The notes beneath the pieces were generated by a model. It ran no database searches and had not been told where the DNA came from. It worked only from the letters and a program-made list of their open reading frames with translations. From the NCBI GenBank assembly GCA_028698615.1, contig JAQVWF010000004.1:32888-96887 (forward strand): a DNA stretch of 64,000 bases, read 5' to 3'. Source of the stretch: Syntrophorhabdaceae bacterium (GTDB lineage Bacteria > Desulfobacterota > Syntrophorhabdia > Syntrophorhabdales > Syntrophorhabdaceae). Below, piece after piece: positions 24,708 to 35,728 of the stretch; position 1 is the stretch's first letter; every line of letters starts with the position of its first letter. Both the position numbers and the translations under genes were made by a program.

Positions 24708-26234
24708 CTACTTTTGTTGCGGATAGATGGTCACTTTTGCTTTCTTCTTCTTTTCCGCGGTGACCACCGCACGGTCTTCATTGACATAGTAAGTGACGAC
24801 GTCGCCTTCGACCTTGTCCCGGCCCGAGGTCACGACGGCATCCCCCTTGAGGATGATCTCGGCCTTGACGTTATCGAAGAAGGCCTCTTTGCAGGTTGCC
24901 GTCCGGTTCTGTTTGATGATCCTCACGTTGCCCTTTGCGTTGGCTTTCTCGATCTCGTTGGTGTCGGCGCTCATGAAGGCCTCCATCGTGTCTGAGTAAA
25001 TGTAGAGATCATCCTGTTTGGCCACGACGCTGCCCTTGAAGAAGACGTACTTCTCCTTGTCGAAACCTTCCATCGTATCGGAAACGATGTCTATGGGTTT
25101 TTTCTGGTCCAGGAAACCCAGTGCCTTGTCCATGCCTTTTGCCTTTGGTTTGTTCTCCGAGGATTCTTTCTCATCGCTGGCGGCTGTCTGAGCAGGCTTT
25201 GTTGTTGGGACGGCAGCCACCTTTACCGGCTCTTTTGCCGGCGGTTCCTTTGCCGGCTTATCGGACGCTTGTGCCGCCGCCGGCACCGTCTCTGGAGGTC
25301 TCAGATCTATTTCCTTCTTTTTCCTTTCCCTGTACTGCGGCATTTCCGTGGCTGCATTGCCGCCGCCGGAAGTCGTTGCACTGGCTACAGGGATGCCGGG
25401 TCCGCTCTGGCTGAGCATGGAGGGACCGGGGGACGCCGGGCGGGGTGCCGCGGCACCGGGTGTGGTAGCGGCAGCACTTTTTTCTTCCGCGCGCACCATT
25501 TTCAGGGTCTTGCGTTGCCTGATAGTGGACCGTGCATAAATGCTTTTCGGGTATTCCTTGCGCAACCGTTCCAGGTAGCGATCGCTCTCGTCCTGGTCGC
25601 CCAGTTCCCGGTGAGCAGTTACAAGGTAAAAGAGGGCCTTGTCGGCATTCCTCGATTTGGGATAGCGCTTCAGCATACCTTCGAGCCTGATGATGGACGC
25701 ATTGTACTGGGCGGTCCTGACATAGAATTCCCCGATGTAGAGTTCCCGGTCGGCGAGCTTCTGTATGAACCTCTTCAATCTCGGCTCGGATTCTTTGGAG
25801 TAGGAACTCATGGGATAGCGGTTTCTCAGATACGTTATCCGCTCGATACCTTTCACCGTGTTTGCCTGATCGCGGTCGATGCTGGGTGAGAGCTTTTCGT
25901 AGCTTTCGCCAAGACGGAAGAGAACATAGGGGATATTCTCTTCATCGGGGTGGGCCTTGAAATAATCTTCGTAAGTGCCGGCGGCCAGAACGTAGTCCTT
26001 CTTCAGGAAATATGTGTCACCGAGTTTAACGGCGGCGACGAGGGCCATGGGATCGAAGGGGTATTGTTCACGGATGGCCTTGAATTTCTCTATGGCCTTA
26101 TCATATTTCTTGGTGTTCATGAGACCGACGCCGGTGACGTAAAGATCGACGGGATTCTCGGTTTTCTTTGGTGCCTTTGAAGAGCAGGAAACGAGCACAA
26201 ATAAAGCAATTAAAAGCAAGGCAAATTTTCGCAT
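24708..26234 (-). CDS. Fusion lipoprotein: BamD-like TPR domain joined to an LptA/OstA domain
   Basis: A 508-residue predicted outer-membrane lipoprotein: signal peptide with lipobox LVSC, lipidated Cys17. Residues about 28-240 are TPR repeats of the BamD/YfiO type (NPVDLYVTGVGLMNTKKYDKAIEKFK, REQYPFDPMALVAAVKLGDTYF). A Pro/Ala/Lys-rich linker covers about 250-375. Residues about 378-492 match LptA/OstA: PIDIVSDTMEGFDKEKYVFFKGSVVA, IYSDTMEAF, IEKANAKGNVRIIK and ILKGDAVV. BamD helps insert outer-membrane proteins; LptA forms the periplasmic bridge for lipopolysaccharide. One chain carrying both would tie these machines together. No frameshift is visible and the frame is open throughout. Confidence 0.85.
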   Translation of the reverse strand: MRKFALLLIALFVLVSCSSKAPKKTENPVDLYVTGVGLMNTKKYDKAIEKFKAIREQYPFDPMALVAAVKLGDTYFLKKDYVLAAGTYEDYFKAHPDEENIPYVLFRLGESYEKLSPSIDRDQANTVKGIERITYLRNRYPMSSYSKESEPRLKRFIQKLADRELYIGEFYVRTAQYNASIIRLEGMLKRYPKSRNADKALFYLVTAHRELGDQDESDRYLERLRKEYPKSIYARSTIRQRKTLKMVRAEEKSAAATTPGAAAPRPASPGPSMLSQSGPGIPVASATTSGGGNAATEMPQYRERKKKEIDLRPPETVPAAAQASDKPAKEPPAKEPVKVAAVPTTKPAQTAASDEKESSENKPKAKGMDKALGFLDQKKPIDIVSDTMEGFDKEKYVFFKGSVVAKQDDLYIYSDTMEAFMSADTNEIEKANAKGNVRIIKQNRTATCKEAFFDNVKAEIILKGDAVVTSGRDKVEGDVVTYYVNEDRAVVTAEKKKKAKVTIYPQQK

Positions 26235-26280
26235 GCGCTTAGTATAACAGAAGAAAAAAAAATATGCTATTCTTTAGCGC

Positions 26281-26898
26281 GTGGACTTTAAAGGACTGAT
26301 AGGACAGACTCTGGAGCATTTCCGCATCCCCCTCGATGAGGCCGGATTGATGCGTCTCGTGCGGTTCGTCGGGGAGCTCGATCGATGGAACCGGAGGATC
26401 AATCTCGTGGGTCTCAAGGACATGGAACGTGTCTGCAGGGAGCTTTTGGCGGATTCCTTTTTTCTCCACGCCTTCATAAAGGACCGGAGTGCCCTTGTCG
26501 ATGTGGGCTCGGGGTCGGGTATCCTCGCTGTCCCGCTGGCGATCCTCAATGAAGGGATCACGGTGCATTCCGTGGACAGCAGCGTCAAGAAGATGCAGTT
26601 TCAACGCCATGTTCGGCGCATGCTCGAACTTCGCAATCTGATGCCGCAAGAGGGAAGAGTGGAGGTGATCGATCCTCTGAAAGCGGATGGGCTTGTCGCC
26701 AAGGCTTACGGAACAACCCGTGCTATCCTCACGGCCGCCGACAGGCATGTTGCATCCGGAGGGCTTGTCTTCGTGCTGAAGGGAAAGAAGGAGAATGAAA
26801 GACCCTGCCCGGGGTACGGGGTTGAAAAGAACCTATCCTATGCGTTGCCGGGGGTTGCGAAAGAGTACAGGCTTCTCATCTATAAAAAAGTTTCTTAG
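26281..26898 (+). CDS. rsmG: 16S rRNA (guanine-N7) methyltransferase RsmG
   Basis: Methylates N7 of G527 in 16S rRNA (E. coli numbering). The 205-residue protein has the family start LDRWNRRINLVGLKD, SAM motif ALVDVGSGSGILAVPLAIL, VHSVDSSVKKMQFQ and the late FVLKGKK. Start is GTG at 26281. It is followed by parA and parB, the classical rsmG-soj-spo0J order often seen near chromosome origins. It is divergent from the BamD-LptA gene. Confidence 0.93.
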   Translation: MDFKGLIGQTLEHFRIPLDEAGLMRLVRFVGELDRWNRRINLVGLKDMERVCRELLADSFFLHAFIKDRSALVDVGSGSGILAVPLAILNEGITVHSVDSSVKKMQFQRHVRRMLELRNLMPQEGRVEVIDPLKADGLVAKAYGTTRAILTAADRHVASGGLVFVLKGKKENERPCPGYGVEKNLSYALPGVAKEYRLLIYKKVS

Positions 26899-26931
26899 CC
26901 TACAGTAATATGGTATGGTAATGAAATTGTC

Positions 26932-27696
26932 ATGGTGATCTCCATCGCGAACCAGAAGGGCGGGGTCGGCAAAACGACCACCGCGGTCAACCTCTCGGCC
27001 TCCATCGCGGTATCCGAACGCAAGACCCTCATCATAGATATGGACTCCCAGTGCAACACCACCTCCGGGTTCGGAATCCCCTACAATAATGTCACCGACC
27101 ACATCTATCATGTCCTTATCGGCGAGAAGACCATGGGCGACGTGATACGGAAGACCGCAATTCCCTATCTCGATATCATCCCTTCTCACCCAGACCTCAT
27201 AGGTGCCGAGATCGAGCTTTTGGACACGAACGAGCGTGAATACGCCCTGAAGAAGGCCATGGAGGAACTGGGCGATACCTATGCTTATATATTCATTGAC
27301 TGTCCGCCGTCGCTGGGGCTTCTCACGATAAATTCCCTGGCTGCGTCCGACCGTGTCATCATACCCCTGCAGTGCGAGTATTTTGCTCTCGAGGGTCTTG
27401 CCATGCTGTTGAGGACCATCTCCATCATCCAGAGAAAGCTCAACCCCGGTCTCGAGGTCATGGGCATACTCCTGACCATGTTCGATCGGAGGAACAATCT
27501 TTCTTTCAGGGTGTGGGAAGAGGTTACGAAGTGTTTCAACGACACCGTTTTCACGACGGTCATTCCCCGAAATGTGAAGCTCAGTGAATCGCCAAGCCAT
27601 GGAAAGCCGGCGCTTCTTTATGATATAAGCTCACGGGGCGCCGAGAGCTATCTCCGGCTGGCCTCGGAAATTCTGGAAAAGAGGAGCGAGGCGTGA
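26932..27696 (+). CDS. parA: ParA/Soj chromosome-partitioning ATPase
   Basis: A 254-residue deviant-Walker ATPase. Walker A is SIANQKGGVGKTTTAVNLS, Walker A' IIDMDSQCNTT, and Walker B YIFIDCPPSLG; VIPRNVKLSESPSHGKP is typical of Soj. It binds DNA non-specifically and with ParB segregates the origin region. Its stop overlaps the GTG start of parB, so the two are coupled. Confidence 0.96.
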   Translation: MVISIANQKGGVGKTTTAVNLSASIAVSERKTLIIDMDSQCNTTSGFGIPYNNVTDHIYHVLIGEKTMGDVIRKTAIPYLDIIPSHPDLIGAEIELLDTNEREYALKKAMEELGDTYAYIFIDCPPSLGLLTINSLAASDRVIIPLQCEYFALEGLAMLLRTISIIQRKLNPGLEVMGILLTMFDRRNNLSFRVWEEVTKCFNDTVFTTVIPRNVKLSESPSHGKPALLYDISSRGAESYLRLASEILEKRSEA

Positions 27697-28499
27697 AGAA
27701 AGACCCGCTGGGAAGAGGACTCTCCGCCATACTCAAGGACATGGAGGAAAAGGGAACGACACGGCTCATCGCCATCGACCAGATCGTGCCGAACCCGGCC
27801 CAGCCGCGTATCCGAATGGACGAAAAAGGGATAGACGAACTGGCGGCATCCATCGGCGAAAAGGGTCTTCTCCAGCCGATCATCCTTAAGAGGAAGGGTA
27901 AGATATACGAGATCATCGCCGGGGAGAGGCGCTATCGGGCAGCCATTCTGGCGGGCCTCAGGGAAGTGCCGGCGATGGTGCGGGACGTCGACGACAGGGA
28001 GGCACTGGAGATAGCCCTCATGGAAAACCTCCAGAGAGAAGACCTCGGGCCCCTTGAAGTCGCTGGCGTCTATGACCGGTTCGTGGAGGAGTTTGCATAT
28101 ACCCATGAAGAGGTTGCTAAGAGAATGGGGGTGGACCGAAGCTCTGTCACGAACTGCCTGCGCCTTTTGAAGCTGCCGCAATGGGTGAGGGAACTCATGG
28201 CGGAGGGCAAGCTTACACAGGGTCACGGGCGGGTCATCCTTTCGCTGAAGAACGAAAAAGAACAGAAGAGGTTCGTGGAGAAGGTCCTTCGCGACGGGAC
28301 ATCCGTTCGGGAACTGGAGAGGCAGGCGAGGAAACAGGCCCCTTCCAAGGAGCCCGCGGTGGCATTCCTTGAAGAGATGCTGGTCAAGGCCCTGCGGACC
28401 AAAGTGAACATCACGATGAGAAAGAACCGGGGCAAGATCATCATTGAATTCTATTCACGCGAGGACCTGGAGCGCCTGTCTGAGCTGATAACGGGCTGA
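27693..28499 (+). CDS. parB: ParB/Spo0J CTP-dependent centromere-binding protein
   Basis: A 268-residue ParB. The N-terminal nuclease-like domain shows IVPNPAQPRIRMDEKGIDELAASI, the CTP-binding GERRYRAAILAG, and ENLQREDLGPLE; the HTH is YTHEEVAKRMGVDRSSVTNCLRLLKLP. The C-terminus dimerises. It loads on parS sites near the origin. The GTG start is within the parA stop (GTGA). I did not find a good parS site in the window by eye. Confidence 0.96.
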   Translation: MKKDPLGRGLSAILKDMEEKGTTRLIAIDQIVPNPAQPRIRMDEKGIDELAASIGEKGLLQPIILKRKGKIYEIIAGERRYRAAILAGLREVPAMVRDVDDREALEIALMENLQREDLGPLEVAGVYDRFVEEFAYTHEEVAKRMGVDRSSVTNCLRLLKLPQWVRELMAEGKLTQGHGRVILSLKNEKEQKRFVEKVLRDGTSVRELERQARKQAPSKEPAVAFLEEMLVKALRTKVNITMRKNRGKIIIEFYSREDLERLSELITG

Positions 28500-28564
28500 A
28501 ATGATGCCCGCATCGGGCTCAAACCGCCGCAGACAACATTTCTTGAAAATATGTAACAAAATAA

Positions 28565-28593
28565 TTGAAATACCGACGGGAATTGTGTTAAAA
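28565..28593 (+). promoter_or_regulatory. Weak candidate promoter of the atp operon
   Basis: TTGAAA, 17 nt, TTAAAA; about 40 bp before the first atp gene. A second set (TTGAAA at 28543) overlaps. Neither -10 is good. Confidence 0.3.
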
Positions 28594-28635
28594 ACCTACG
28601 GATAGTTAAACGCCAATCTAATTAGGAAGTTCCCT

Positions 28636-29061
28636 ATGATTAACTTCGATGTAACCATTTTGTACCAATTCATTCACTTCCTCATCCTTCTTTTTATACT
28701 GAATTTCCTCCTCTTCAAGCCCGTGCTGAAGGCTTTGGACAAAAGGCAGAGCGCCATCAAAGGCCTTACGGACGGCGTCGAGCGGGCTAAACAGGACACC
28801 ATAGATCTGGAAAAGAACTATGAGTCCACGTTCGTGGAGAAGAGAAAGCCCATCATCGGGAGCAGGGATGCAGTCCTCTCGGATGCAAACAAGGAAGCCG
28901 TTCACGTGATCGAAAAAGCGAGAAGCGAGCTGGCCGAAGAGCTCGCAAAGATCAAGAGCGAGATAGAACTGGAAGGCAAGAAGGTCTACGACGCACTGAG
29001 AGGCGATGTCAGCAAACTCTCAGCGGAAGCAGCGCAGAAGATCTTGCAAAGGAGTATCTGA
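28636..29061 (+). CDS. atpF': ATP synthase Fo subunit b'
   Basis: Peripheral stalk subunit, 141 residues: one N-terminal membrane helix (YQFIHFLILLFILNFLLFKPVL) followed by a long charged coiled coil. Together with the next subunit b it forms the stator linking Fo to F1. Paired b'/b genes are usual in deltaproteobacteria, cyanobacteria and alphaproteobacteria. Its stop overlaps the start of subunit b by one base. No atpB (a) or atpE (c) is in the window, so those lie elsewhere. Confidence 0.9.
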   Translation: MINFDVTILYQFIHFLILLFILNFLLFKPVLKALDKRQSAIKGLTDGVERAKQDTIDLEKNYESTFVEKRKPIIGSRDAVLSDANKEAVHVIEKARSELAEELAKIKSEIELEGKKVYDALRGDVSKLSAEAAQKILQRSI

Positions 29062-29555
29062 TGGCACCCGGCGGCGAGTCGATCTGGAGTTTAGTCTTAA
29101 AATTTTTCAATTTCGCGGTTCTCGTGGGTCTCCTCATTTATTTTGTGGGCAAACCCCTGAAAAGCTTCCTCGCAAAACGCCACCATACTGTCAAGACCCA
29201 GCTTGAAGAGACACAGAAGGCCCTGAATGAGGCCGAAGCCCTGCGGGCCCAGTATCAAGCTAAGCTCGACAGGCTGGATGGAGAGATCGAGGCTTTCAGG
29301 AAGCAGACCGCGCAGGAAGCGGAAACCGAAAAGAAGAAGATCATCGATGAAGCAATGAGCTTCGCGGCAAGAATAAGGGAACAGGCCCGTCTGACAGCTG
29401 CACAGGAGACCAAAGAGGTGGCCCGGAGGATCAAGGAAGAGATCTCCCATCTCACCATCGAGCAGGCGGGGAAGCTGATCACCGAAAAGATCACCCAATC
29501 GGATCACGACCAACTGGTTGAAGAATTCATCCTAAAATTGAGGAGCATGAATTGA
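29061..29555 (+). CDS. atpF: ATP synthase Fo subunit b
   Basis: Second stator subunit, 164 residues: N-terminal helix FNFAVLVGLLIYFVGKPLKSFLAKR and a long coiled coil rich in Lys, Glu and Gln ending at the delta-binding C-terminus. It overlaps atpH by 4 nt (ATGA), as usual for coupled ATP synthase genes. Confidence 0.92.
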   Translation: MAPGGESIWSLVLKFFNFAVLVGLLIYFVGKPLKSFLAKRHHTVKTQLEETQKALNEAEALRAQYQAKLDRLDGEIEAFRKQTAQEAETEKKKIIDEAMSFAARIREQARLTAAQETKEVARRIKEEISHLTIEQAGKLITEKITQSDHDQLVEEFILKLRSMN

Positions 29556-30094
29556 TAAGCCAATCCATTGCCAAGAGATATGCAAAAGGACTATTCAATG
29601 TCGGTGAAAAGAATGGAAAGTACAAGGAATACCAATCTGAGATAGAAGGTATCCTTGGTGTTTTCGACAGGGAAGAGCGCCTGAAGAGAGCCATCATACT
29701 TCCCCTCGTGGAGGTGGAAAAGCGCAAAGAGGTCCTCAGTGACGTCCTGAGATCTCTTGAAGTTTCCACGCCCCTTGCCAGTATGTTCACGATGCTTCTC
29801 GAAAAGAACAGGATGGGGTACCTCTCACTTATCAGGGATGTCTACAACGACCTGGTGGATGAAAAGGAAGGAAGAGTGAAGGGCACTCTCTGGACGGCGT
29901 TTCCCCTCGACGATGCCATGAAGACGAAAATAGAGACCGAAATGGGTGAGAAGCTCGGGAAGAAGGTCATCCTGACAGTGCAGGAGGACAAGAGCCTCAT
30001 CGGCGGGGTCAAGGTGGCCATCAAGGGAACAATAATAGACGGAAGCGTGAGAAGACAGCTGCACACGTTGCAGGAAAATATACTGAAGGAGTAG
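29552..30094 (+). CDS. atpH: ATP synthase F1 subunit delta
   Basis: A 180-residue delta (OSCP-type) subunit joining the stator to the top of F1. The N-terminal six-helix domain begins [19 protein letters not shown]; the C-terminal signature is [40 protein letters not shown]. The coding frame starts at 29552 within the atpF stop. Confidence 0.93.
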   Translation: MISQSIAKRYAKGLFNVGEKNGKYKEYQSEIEGILGVFDREERLKRAIILPLVEVEKRKEVLSDVLRSLEVSTPLASMFTMLLEKNRMGYLSLIRDVYNDLVDEKEGRVKGTLWTAFPLDDAMKTKIETEMGEKLGKKVILTVQEDKSLIGGVKVAIKGTIIDGSVRRQLHTLQENILKE

Positions 30095-30099
30095 TGTCT

Positions 30100-31608
30100 A
30101 TGGAGATCAGGGCCGACGAAATAAGCAGGATTATAGAGCAGAAGATATCGGGCTTCGAAAAGGAGATCGACCTTCAGGAGACCGGCGTCATCATGACGGT
30201 GGGCGATGGAATTGCGAGGATCTACGGGCTTGAGAACGCCATGGCCGGCGAGCTCCTCGAGCTGCCCCACGGCATCACCGGGATGGTGCAGAACCTTGAG
30301 GAAGACAACATCGGCGCCGTCATCTTCGGCGAGGATTACAAGATAAAGGAAGGCGATCTCGCCAAGAGGACAGGAAAGATCGCCCAGGTTCCCGTCGGTG
30401 AGGCATTGATCGGCAGGGTCGTCGACGCCCTCGGAAATCCCATAGACGGTAAAGGTCCCATTGAGGCAAAAGAGTTCCGCGCCGTCGAGCAGATGGCGCC
30501 GGGCGTTGTTGTGCGCCAGCCCGTGAAGGAACCCTTGCAGACGGGTATCAAAGAGATCGATGCCCTGATTCCGATCGGCAGAGGCCAGAGGGAGCTGATC
30601 ATCGGCGATAGGGGCACCGGGAAAACGGTTGTCGCCCTTGACACGATCATCAATCAGAAAGGCAAAGATGTTTTCTGCATATATGTTGCAATCGGTCAGA
30701 AGAGATTCTCCGTGGCAAGGATAGTCGACCTTTTGACGGAATACGGCGCAATGGAGTACACCACTGTCGTAGCCGCAACCGCCAGCGACGCGGCGCCTCT
30801 GCAGTTTCTCGCGCCCTTCGCCGGTACCTCGATGGGAGAGTATTTCCGGGATAACGGAAAACACGCACTCATCATCTACGATGATCTCTCAAAGCACGCC
30901 GTAGCATACCGCCAGCTTGCATTGCTCCTCAGAAGGCCGCCGGGACGTGAAGCGTACCCCGGAGATATCTTCTACCTGCATTCAAGACTTCTCGAGAGGT
31001 CGGCGAAATGGGACGATGCCCATGGTGGAGGCTCACTGACCGCCCTTCCCATCATCGAGACACAGGCTGGCGATGTCTCCGCGTACATTCCTACAAACGT
31101 TATCTCCATTACCGACGGACAGATATACCTGGAGCCGGAGTTGTTCTACGCCGGTGTCAGGCCAGCCATCAACGTCGGTATTTCAGTATCCAGGGTCGGC
31201 GGCAACGCCCAGATAAAGGCAATGAAACAGGTGGCAGGCAGGCTGAGGCTGGAAATGGCCCAGTACCGCGAAATGGCCGCCTTCGCCAAGTTTGGCAGTG
31301 ACCTCGACAAAGCGACGCAGGCATTGCTCGCCCGCGGTTCGAGGTTGACGGAGCTTTTTAAGCAAGGACAGTATGTTCCGATCCCGATCGAAAAACAGGT
31401 CGTGCTTCTCTATGCCGCAGCGAACGGGTTCATCGATACTTATCCGGAAAGCGCCCTCAGGAAGTACGAGCAGGAGTTGATGCGCTTCATGGATTCCAAG
31501 CATGCCGGCGTCCTGAAGGATATCGGGGATAAGAAGGCCATAGACGCGTCGATCGAAGAAAAGCTTACGAAGGCGCTCGGCGAATTCAGAGACGGATTTA
31601 CCTACTAA
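30100..31608 (+). CDS. atpA: ATP synthase F1 subunit alpha
   Basis: Non-catalytic nucleotide-binding subunit, 502 residues. Walker A is [13 protein letters not shown] and the F1-alpha signature [14 protein letters not shown] is present, with [11 protein letters not shown] near the N-terminus. I chose the ATG at 30100, which has AAGGAG 8 nt upstream; a GTG 6 nt earlier overlaps the atpH stop. It forms the alpha3beta3 ring with AtpD. Confidence 0.97.
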   Translation: MEIRADEISRIIEQKISGFEKEIDLQETGVIMTVGDGIARIYGLENAMAGELLELPHGITGMVQNLEEDNIGAVIFGEDYKIKEGDLAKRTGKIAQVPVGEALIGRVVDALGNPIDGKGPIEAKEFRAVEQMAPGVVVRQPVKEPLQTGIKEIDALIPIGRGQRELIIGDRGTGKTVVALDTIINQKGKDVFCIYVAIGQKRFSVARIVDLLTEYGAMEYTTVVAATASDAAPLQFLAPFAGTSMGEYFRDNGKHALIIYDDLSKHAVAYRQLALLLRRPPGREAYPGDIFYLHSRLLERSAKWDDAHGGGSLTALPIIETQAGDVSAYIPTNVISITDGQIYLEPELFYAGVRPAINVGISVSRVGGNAQIKAMKQVAGRLRLEMAQYREMAAFAKFGSDLDKATQALLARGSRLTELFKQGQYVPIPIEKQVVLLYAAANGFIDTYPESALRKYEQELMRFMDSKHAGVLKDIGDKKAIDASIEEKLTKALGEFRDGFTY

Positions 31609-31619
31609 GGGAGCTTTGA

Positions 31620-32480
31620 GTGGCTACGCTAAGAGATATAAAGAGAAAGATAGGCAGTGTGAACAGCACGCAGACCATCACGAGGACGATGAAGATGGTC
31701 TCCGCGTCGAAGTTGAGGCGCGCGCAGACAGAACTTGAAAAGATCAAGGAATACGCCTTAAAGATGGAGGAGCTCACGGGACGGGTCGTTAAGAACATGC
31801 CCGACGACGCCCATCCGCTTCTCGCAGCGAGAGAAGAGGTCAAGAAGGTCCTTATAGTCTCCATCGGGTCCGACAGGGGCCTGTGCGGTGGTTTCAACGT
31901 CAATGTGTCCTTGACTGCGGAAAACTTCGCCAGGCAGAACCGCGACAAGTACGAAAGGGTCGGGGTTTATGTCTTCGGCCGGAAGGTGCGCGATTACCTG
32001 TCAAAGAGACGGGCGGATGTAGTAAAGGACTGGGTCGATATCAAGAAGGTTGACCAGGAGCTCGTCGATGTCGTTGCCGAAGAGATCATCAGTCTCTATC
32101 TGTCGGGCGAGTTTGATAAGGTGTATCTTTCGTATACCTATTTTGCGTCTGCGGTGAAACAGGAGATTGTGTTCGATGAATTCATTCCCATCAAGACCCC
32201 TGACGATGTGGAGTATATCGATTACATATCCGAACCGGAACGTACAGAGATAGTTGAATCGTTGATTCCGCGCTACATCAGCACGAAGCTGTATTATGCC
32301 CTGATCGAGTCACAGACGTCGGAGCATGCGGCCCGGATGAGCGCCATGGAGAATGCGACGAGCAACTGTGGTGAAATGGTACGGTACCTCACCCTTGTTT
32401 ACAATAAGAGAAGACAGGAAGGTATAACCAACGAGATGCTGGACATCGTTGGTGGCGCTGAAGCCTTGAGAGGAACATAA
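31620..32480 (+). CDS. atpG: ATP synthase F1 subunit gamma
   Basis: Central rotor shaft, 286 residues. N-terminal helix ATLRDIKRKIGSVNSTQTITRTMKMVSASKLRRAQ and C-terminal helix AARMSAMENATSNCGEMV form the coiled coil inside alpha3beta3. Start is GTG at 31620 with GGGAG upstream. Confidence 0.96.
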   Translation: MATLRDIKRKIGSVNSTQTITRTMKMVSASKLRRAQTELEKIKEYALKMEELTGRVVKNMPDDAHPLLAAREEVKKVLIVSIGSDRGLCGGFNVNVSLTAENFARQNRDKYERVGVYVFGRKVRDYLSKRRADVVKDWVDIKKVDQELVDVVAEEIISLYLSGEFDKVYLSYTYFASAVKQEIVFDEFIPIKTPDDVEYIDYISEPERTEIVESLIPRYISTKLYYALIESQTSEHAARMSAMENATSNCGEMVRYLTLVYNKRRQEGITNEMLDIVGGAEALRGT

Positions 32481-32497
32481 CCTAAGGAGGAAGATAG

Positions 32498-33919
<1,422 letters not shown>

Positions 33920-33928
33920 TAAAACGAT

Positions 33929-34330
33929 ATGCTCAACCTTGAGATAATTACCCCTGAGAAAACGGTTGTCAAGGATGAAGTCGATGTGGTGGAGGCCACG
34001 GGAGCGGAGGGCGAATTCGGGATCATGCCCGGCCACACCCAGTTCCTCACCACCCTGCGGATCGGAGAGATCCGGTACAAGAAAGGCGGGGAGACGATAT
34101 ATCTTGCGTCGAGCGGCGGATTCGCCGAGGTTGTTGATGACAAGGTGACTTTGCTTGTAGATACAGCTGAATCCTCGAAGGATATAGATGTTGAACGTGC
34201 GAAAAAGGCAATGGAACGCGCGGAGACCCTTTTGAAGACGATGTCATATGATCAGGTGGAATACCGGATGTATGAGATGGCACTTCTTCGGGCGATTGCC
34301 CGCATTGGCGTAGCGTCAAAGAAAATATAA
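33929..34330 (+). CDS. atpC: ATP synthase F1 subunit epsilon
   Basis: A 133-residue rotor subunit: N-terminal beta sandwich (LNLEIITPEKTVVKDEVDVVEATGAEGEFGIMPGH) and C-terminal helical hairpin that can brake hydrolysis. Its stop overlaps the ATG of the next, non-ATP-synthase gene by one base. Confidence 0.95.
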   Translation: MLNLEIITPEKTVVKDEVDVVEATGAEGEFGIMPGHTQFLTTLRIGEIRYKKGGETIYLASSGGFAEVVDDKVTLLVDTAESSKDIDVERAKKAMERAETLLKTMSYDQVEYRMYEMALLRAIARIGVASKKI

Positions 34331-35028
34331 TGGTCTTCACCATCGATGAAGGGCTATTCAGCCTTTTTCCTGCATTGCAGGTCGGTGTGGTTGTTTGCGA
34401 GATTGACAACATAAGGTACGGCGAAGATGGACTTGAGGAGGTCGTTGACGATCTGATGGTCCATTTTTCGTTTGAACGCCCGCAGGACCATCCGAACATC
34501 AAGGCATGGCGGGAAGCCTTCAAAAAGATGGGCATAGGCACAACAAAATATCCCAGCTCCATAGAGGCCCTTCTGAGGCAGGCCCTCAAGGGGGGACCGT
34601 TCCCTCGATTCAATCCCATCGTCGACCTGTATAATTCGATCTCCCTCAAGTACCTCGTTCCTATCAGCGGCCATGCCATCAACGGTATCGATGGCAACAT
34701 TTTACTTACCTTTGCACAGGGGAGTGAGACCTTTGTCCCCATGGATATGGGTGAGCAGGAAATAGTGGACAAGGGGGAGGTCATCTTCAGGGATGACAGG
34801 GACGCCCTCACGCGCAGGTGGGTGTGGAAGCGGTCGAACAAGGACAGGATAGAAAGCGAGACAACCCGCGTTTTCCTGCCGATACATGTTATGTCGGGTC
34901 TGCCGGAATGGCTGTGCGAGAGAGTTGTTAAAGACCTGGCGGAGAGCATCCTTGTGAATGAATACGGAAGGATCGTCCACCGGGAAATACTGACGGCATC
35001 GCGGAGGGAGACTGAATTTGCGGTCTAA
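34330..35028 (+). CDS. B3/B4 tRNA-binding-domain protein
   Basis: A 232-residue stand-alone B3/B4 domain protein, related to the editing domain of phenylalanyl-tRNA synthetase beta chain. Family segments are WREAFKKMGIGTTKYPSSIEALLRQALKG, FPRFNPIVDLYNSISLKYLVPISGHAIN and GEVIFRDDRDALTRRWVWK. Stand-alone members may edit or bind aminoacyl-tRNA or amino acids; this is unproved. The ATG overlaps the atpC stop, so it is translated with the ATP synthase operon, an odd pairing. Confidence 0.85.
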   Translation: MVFTIDEGLFSLFPALQVGVVVCEIDNIRYGEDGLEEVVDDLMVHFSFERPQDHPNIKAWREAFKKMGIGTTKYPSSIEALLRQALKGGPFPRFNPIVDLYNSISLKYLVPISGHAINGIDGNILLTFAQGSETFVPMDMGEQEIVDKGEVIFRDDRDALTRRWVWKRSNKDRIESETTRVFLPIHVMSGLPEWLCERVVKDLAESILVNEYGRIVHREILTASRRETEFAV

Positions 35029-35061
35029 GTGCCCGCAGGGTTGAAAAAGGGAGGGTGATCC

Positions 35062-35715
35062 ATGGATCTGCTCGAAGCCATCAAGGTTAGAAAAAGTGTC
35101 CGGGCATTCAGGCCCGAAGCGGTCTCAAGACAGCAGATAGAGGAGATACTGGGCCTTGTCATTCATGCCCCGTCGGCGATCAACCTTCAACCCTGGGAGT
35201 TCATCGTCGTCACGGGAGAAGAGAAGGAAAGGCTGAGCCGCCGGCTTGTGAAGCTCTACCGCGAAAAGCAGATCTCCTGCAGTCCGGGGAACGTAAAGCC
35301 CCTTTCGGCGGAGTTCCAGAAGAGGGGGGCCGAGTCTTTCATCTTGATGAACCCTTATCTGGAAAAAATGGGGCAGGAGTTCAACCGTTTTGTTAATGAA
35401 GGGAGCTGCAACTTTTACGGGGCACCTGCGGCGGTGATTTTTTGCCTCGACAATGCCTTTTCCGAGGCTCGTCTTGTAGATATCGGGATCGCGCTTGGCT
35501 ATTTTGTGCTCATCGCCCAAAATGTCGGCCTTTCCACGTGCCCCATCGGTCTTATCAACGCATATGAAGACGACATAAAGGACATACTCAGCATCCCCGA
35601 CAACAAGGACGTGGTCATCGGTGTCGCCCTTGGGTATCCCGATGCCGCAAGCCCCGTCAACGAGTTCACCTCTCCCCGGGACGATCTTGAGAAATTTGTG
35701 CGGTGGATAGACTAA
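35062..35715 (+). CDS. Nitroreductase family FMN oxidoreductase
   Basis: A 217-residue FMN-dependent NAD(P)H oxidoreductase of the nitroreductase fold. FMN-binding motifs are AIKVRKSVRAFRPEAV at the N-terminus and HAPSAINLQPWEFIVV; the central DIGIALGYFVLIAQNVGLSTCPIG and VVIGVALGYPD are typical. Substrate is not predictable. It follows the B3/B4 gene by 33 nt with GGGAGGG before the ATG. Confidence 0.88.
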   Translation: MDLLEAIKVRKSVRAFRPEAVSRQQIEEILGLVIHAPSAINLQPWEFIVVTGEEKERLSRRLVKLYREKQISCSPGNVKPLSAEFQKRGAESFILMNPYLEKMGQEFNRFVNEGSCNFYGAPAAVIFCLDNAFSEARLVDIGIALGYFVLIAQNVGLSTCPIGLINAYEDDIKDILSIPDNKDVVIGVALGYPDAASPVNEFTSPRDDLEKFVRWID

Positions 35716-35728
35716 GAAACCGTTCTTA

